From Syntrophomonadaceae bacterium (GTDB lineage Bacteria; Bacillota; Dethiobacteria; DTU022): 7,496 nt of DNA. The notes below the pieces were generated by a model that was given only the letters and a program-made list of their open reading frames with translations, did not search any database and was not told the DNA's origin. The stretch covers positions 1 to 7,496 of the forward strand of contig PWMM01000117.1 of the NCBI GenBank assembly GCA_003558195.1. The letters are read 5' to 3'. The translations under genes and the position numbers were made by a program. Shown one piece after another: positions 4,549-7,496 of the stretch (position 1 is the first letter of the stretch; the number at the start of each line of letters is the position of its first letter).

Positions 4549-6960
4549 ATGCGTGTTTCTTATGACTGGTTGAAAGATTATATCAATCCTGGCATTTCTG
4601 CTGAAAAGCTGGCTGAACTATTAACCCTATCCGGTGTAGAGGCTGGCTCAGTAGAAGTATTTGGTTGTGAGCTGCCGCAAGTAGTTGTAGGTGAAGTTGT
4701 GGCTATGGAGCCGCATCCGGGCCGCAGTAATTTGACTCTCGTTGATACAAATATTGGAAATCAAACCTTAAAAATTGTCTGTGGGGCAAAAAATATGCAG
4801 GTTGGTGATAAAGTACCTACGGCAAAACCCGGTGCAATTCTACCTGGCAATCGCATTATTGAAGAAACAGATATTCATGGGGTAGCTTCACCAGGAATGA
4901 TTTGTTCTGCCCAGGAATTGGGTCTGGAACTGGGTTCTGAGGAGGAAATCCTGATCCTGGATCAGTTTTCAAAAATTGGTCAACCCGTAGATCAGCTTTT
5001 AGGTTTTGGTGATCAGATTATTGAACTGGAGCTTACTCCTGATCGTTCCGACTGCCTGAGTATGCTGGGTGTGGCTTATGAAGTTGCTGCTCTAACTGGT
5101 AGAGAGGTAAAAATGCCTCCAATGTCGGTAACTGAAACCGGAGAAACCTTGTCAGATCGTATTAAAGTAGCGATAGCTGACAGCAAGCTTTGTTCGCGTT
5201 ACACGGCCCGGGCAGTTGATAATATCATCATTGCTAAATCGCCTTTATGGATGCAACTCCGGCTTTTAAAAGCAGGGATCAGGCCTATAAACAACGTGGT
5301 TGATATTACCAATTATGTTATGTGGGAGTTTGGCCAACCTTTGCATGCCTTTGATCTGGAGCTGCTAAAAAGTAATGAGATTTTAGTGAGAAAGGCAGAA
5401 GATGATGAAAAAATAGTTACCCTGGATGGAATGGAGCGCAAGCTGTCTGCCGAAGCCCTGGTCATAACTGATGGGAAAAGGCCTGTGGCTCTTGCAGGTG
5501 TTATGGGCGGCGAAGATACTGAAATTAACGATGCTACTAAAACGGTTTTACTGGAAGCCGCAGTTTTTAACCCAACCAATATCAGGCGTACCGCCCGCCG
5601 CTATAACTTACCCTCTGAAGCCTCTCAGCGGTTTGAGAAAGGGGTTAACCCCGAAGCAGTGACCTGGTCCCAGGATCGGGCTGCTTTTTTGATGCACGAA
5701 CTGGCCGGGGGACAGGTATTAAAAGGGATAGTTGATCAAGATGAAACGCCCAGCCGGGAAAAAACCGTTGAGGTTGATGTCTTAAAAATCAACCAGGTGC
5801 TGGGTTTAGAACTAGGAAAAGATCTGATTACTGATCTCTTATCAAGACTCGGTTTTAAGATTAAAGAAAAAGGATCTGGTATTTTAAATATCAATGTTCC
5901 TTTAAGGCGCAGTGACATCACTATAGCGGAAGACATCATAGAGGAAGTGGCCAGGCTTTATGGTTACGATAAAATACCGGTTACTTTACCCAGGGGCGAG
6001 CTATTGGGAAATGTAAAATCAGATGAAGAGAAAGTCCATGATCTGGTTCGAGACATTCTCACCTCCTGTGGTTACTACGAATGTATTACCTATTCTTTTA
6101 TCAACCCTGCTTCCCTGGGTAGCTTAAGGTTCTCAAAAGATGATTCCAGGTTGAATCCAATTCCAGTTCAAAATCCTTTTTCAGAAGAACAGGCTGTCAT
6201 GCGGACCACCTTACTTCCTGGCTTATTAAAGACCATTCAACATAACTACAGCCACCGTGAGCTTAATCAACTCCTTTTTGAGCTTGGTGCAGTTTTTGAA
6301 CCTCACTCCATACCCCTCGAGGAATTACCTAATGAAAAGGTGAAACTGGGTCTTGCTGTAACCGGGCAGGTTCCGGACCCAAACTGGGTTAATCCTTCCC
6401 GTAATGCAGATTTTTTCGAGATTAAAGGAGTTTTGGAAGCTCTATTTAGCCAGCTTCAAATTAAGGATATTGTATTTTCTCCAGAAGCGATGCCTTTCAG
6501 CCATCCAACCCGGTGTGCCTCGATAAAGTTAAAAGGCAAAACACTCGGTTATCTGGGCGAGCTTCATCCTGATATAGCTGGAGCATGGGAAATTGATCAG
6601 CCTGTAACGGTCTGTGAAATTGATATACAGCTACTTGCTGAAAATGCCACCCTGATCCCAAGAGTGAAAGCTTTACCGCGCTTTCCTGCGGCAAAAAGAG
6701 ATCTGGCCTTAGTGGTGCCTAAAAATATTCCGGCTGATAAACTGGAAGAAAGCATTCGTCAGGCAGGTGGACATTTAATTGACCAGGTCAAATTATTTGA
6801 TCTTTATGAAGGCAAGCAGATTCCTGCTGGAAAACGTAGCTTAGCCTATTCAATTACCTTTAGGACAGATGATAAAACTCTCACTGAGTCAGAAATAAAC
6901 CAGGTCCAGGAAAAAATTGAAAAGGCTTTATCTGACCTGGGAGCAGTTCTGCGCAGCTAA
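4549..6960 (+). CDS. pheT: Phenylalanyl-tRNA synthetase beta subunit
   Basis: PheT is the large partner of PheS; it binds tRNA-Phe and hydrolyses mischarged Tyr-tRNA-Phe. At 803 aa it has the full bacterial architecture: an EMAP-type tRNA-binding domain (about residues 40-155), the B3/B4 editing domain (about 205-395) with GQPLHAFD at 262-269 (His266) and the VALAGVMGGEDTEI and SEASQRFEKGVNPE segments, the B5 domain ending in IAEDIIEEVARLYGYDKIP (about 460-478), the catalytically inactive class II-like core (about 490-690), and the C-terminal FDX-ACB anticodon-binding domain (710-803). No truncation or missing block is seen. The ATG at 4549 is preceded by AAGGAGG (4532-4538) with 10 nt between. 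It is co-transcribed with pheS under the T-box. No terminator follows, and zapA starts 80 nt later. Confidence 0.98.
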   Translation: MRVSYDWLKDYINPGISAEKLAELLTLSGVEAGSVEVFGCELPQVVVGEVVAMEPHPGRSNLTLVDTNIGNQTLKIVCGAKNMQVGDKVPTAKPGAILPGNRIIEETDIHGVASPGMICSAQELGLELGSEEEILILDQFSKIGQPVDQLLGFGDQIIELELTPDRSDCLSMLGVAYEVAALTGREVKMPPMSVTETGETLSDRIKVAIADSKLCSRYTARAVDNIIIAKSPLWMQLRLLKAGIRPINNVVDITNYVMWEFGQPLHAFDLELLKSNEILVRKAEDDEKIVTLDGMERKLSAEALVITDGKRPVALAGVMGGEDTEINDATKTVLLEAAVFNPTNIRRTARRYNLPSEASQRFEKGVNPEAVTWSQDRAAFLMHELAGGQVLKGIVDQDETPSREKTVEVDVLKINQVLGLELGKDLITDLLSRLGFKIKEKGSGILNINVPLRRSDITIAEDIIEEVARLYGYDKIPVTLPRGELLGNVKSDEEKVHDLVRDILTSCGYYECITYSFINPASLGSLRFSKDDSRLNPIPVQNPFSEEQAVMRTTLLPGLLKTIQHNYSHRELNQLLFELGAVFEPHSIPLEELPNEKVKLGLAVTGQVPDPNWVNPSRNADFFEIKGVLEALFSQLQIKDIVFSPEAMPFSHPTRCASIKLKGKTLGYLGELHPDIAGAWEIDQPVTVCEIDIQLLAENATLIPRVKALPRFPAAKRDLALVVPKNIPADKLEESIRQAGGHLIDQVKLFDLYEGKQIPAGKRSLAYSITFRTDDKTLTESEINQVQEKIEKALSDLGAVLRS

Positions 6961-7040
6961 GTTAGCAGGATAACTGGTGCTCTATCTCGAATTAGTAAGT
7001 TTCAAGATAATCCGGTTTCAAAGAGAAAGCAGCTGGTGGT

Positions 7041-7313
7041 ATGGAGGAGAAAAAAAAGAACAAATTAACCGTTAAAATCCTGGGAGAAGAATATATCCTC
7101 AGGGGTTCTACCTCTGTTGAAGAGATGACCAGGATCGCTCTTTATGTTGATAATTTAATGAAATCATTGGTTGAAAGAAATCCCCATATGAGCAAGCAAA
7201 AGATTGCCGTGCTGGCAGCGATTAACCTGGCTGATGAGCTGCTTAAAATTAAAGCAGAGCCAATGAACAACCAGGATAGGATTGTGCAAAATGAAAAAAA
7301 CGGTGATAAATAA
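7041..7313 (+). CDS. zapA: Cell division protein ZapA
   Basis: This 90-aa protein matches the small ZapA family, which binds FtsZ and promotes bundling of filaments in the Z-ring. The N-terminal strand-rich part KLTVKILGEEYILRGSTSVEEM (about 8-29) is the ZapA signature, followed by a helix RIALYVDNLMKSL and the long coiled-coil helix MSKQKIAVLAAINLADELLKIKAE (about 50-73). The length is typical for Firmicutes. The position after pheT and before cvpA matches the conserved Firmicutes order and supports the call; the rnhC gene that lies beside zapA in Bacillus is absent. The ATG at 7041 is the only start in frame before the domain. Its ribosome binding site is weak (GCTGGTGGT just upstream), suggesting low initiation or dependence on read-through from pheT. 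The stop codon overlaps the start of cvpA. Confidence 0.92.
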   Translation: MEEKKKNKLTVKILGEEYILRGSTSVEEMTRIALYVDNLMKSLVERNPHMSKQKIAVLAAINLADELLKIKAEPMNNQDRIVQNEKNGDK

Positions 7314-7496
7314 TGAACTGGCTTGATGTTTTTTTATTGATTGTTTTTTTCCTGCACCTGGCAAGCGGGTTTTCGCGAGGTATGGTCAAGCAATTGTTTG
7401 ATATGTTTGGTTTTATTATTATTATCCTTTTGTCTTTTTGGGGTGGAAGATTTTTTGCCGACTCACTGGCGGAGTATATAGATCCAGAAAATATCA
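7313..7496 (+). CDS. cvpA: CvpA family membrane protein (3' partial)
   Basis: The first 61 codons are present; the gene runs off the end of the window. The start MNWLDVFLLIVFFLHLASGFSRGMVKQLFDMFGFIIIILLSFWGGRFF fits the CvpA (colicin V production) family: an initial NWLD, a first membrane helix (about 4-20), the G-x-x-R-G-x-x-x-[EQ]-L segment at 19-28, and a second helix (about 30-44). CvpA proteins are inner-membrane proteins whose precise role in most bacteria is not settled. The ATG at 7313 shares its A with the zapA stop codon (TAATG), so translation is probably coupled to zapA; no strong ribosome binding site of its own is visible. In Firmicutes this gene (yshB in Bacillus subtilis) commonly follows zapA and precedes polX and mutS2, which would lie beyond the window. 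Confidence 0.85.
   Translation, partial: MNWLDVFLLIVFFLHLASGFSRGMVKQLFDMFGFIIIILLSFWGGRFFADSLAEYIDPENI

Noticed and set aside
6961..7040. Terminator or extra gene between pheT and zapA
   Set aside because: The best pairing, AACTGG with CCGGTT, is short, has a 30-nt loop and lacks a U-run; no open frame with a ribosome binding site is present, so read-through into zapA is assumed.
1..7496. A novel multi-gene defence, mobile or biosynthetic system
   Set aside because: All genes fall into known families (ABC permease, PEP synthase-like, QueG-like, PheST, ZapA, CvpA). No transposase, integrase, CRISPR-like array or cluster of unknown genes is present.

Overview
The window looks like a chromosomal segment of a low-to-mid GC Gram-positive bacterium, most likely an anaerobic member of the Clostridia. 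The evidence is a Phe-specific T-box leader in front of pheS-pheT, the downstream order pheT-zapA-cvpA known from Firmicutes, strong AGGAGG-type ribosome binding sites, and sigma-A promoters with extended -10 elements. Genus cannot be fixed from this sequence.

Left part (1-908, + strand): the last codons of one membrane protein, followed 9 nt later by a complete ABC-2 type permease of 265 aa. They look like paired membrane subunits of one ABC exporter; the ATPase gene would lie upstream, outside the window.

Middle part (935-3030, - strand): a decayed phosphoenolpyruvate-synthase-like gene, facing the permease tail to tail. Its longest open frame (935-1951) holds the intact C-terminal phosphohistidine domain. 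Coding sequence of the same protein can be followed about 200-250 bp further upstream, through a -1 frameshift and an in-frame TAA, and the N-terminal ATP-grasp half is absent. Upstream of it, same strand, is a short two-cluster iron-sulfur protein (2302-3030) related to epoxyqueuosine reductase QueG, with its own promoter and a leader inverted repeat.

Right part (3160-7496, + strand): a divergent extended -10 promoter, a complete T-box leader (specifier UUC, T-box core, terminator), then pheS, pheT, zapA and the start of cvpA. Uncharged tRNA-Phe should relieve termination ahead of pheS and raise synthesis of both subunits of phenylalanyl-tRNA synthetase. zapA (Z-ring assembly) and cvpA (membrane protein) follow without a visible terminator and are probably co-transcribed.

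I found no mobile element, CRISPR array, rRNA, tRNA or evidence for an undescribed multi-gene system. The points most worth a second look are the decaying PEP-synthase gene, the QueG-like protein with Glu where the catalytic Asp is expected, and the structured DNA/RNA between the two divergent transcription units.
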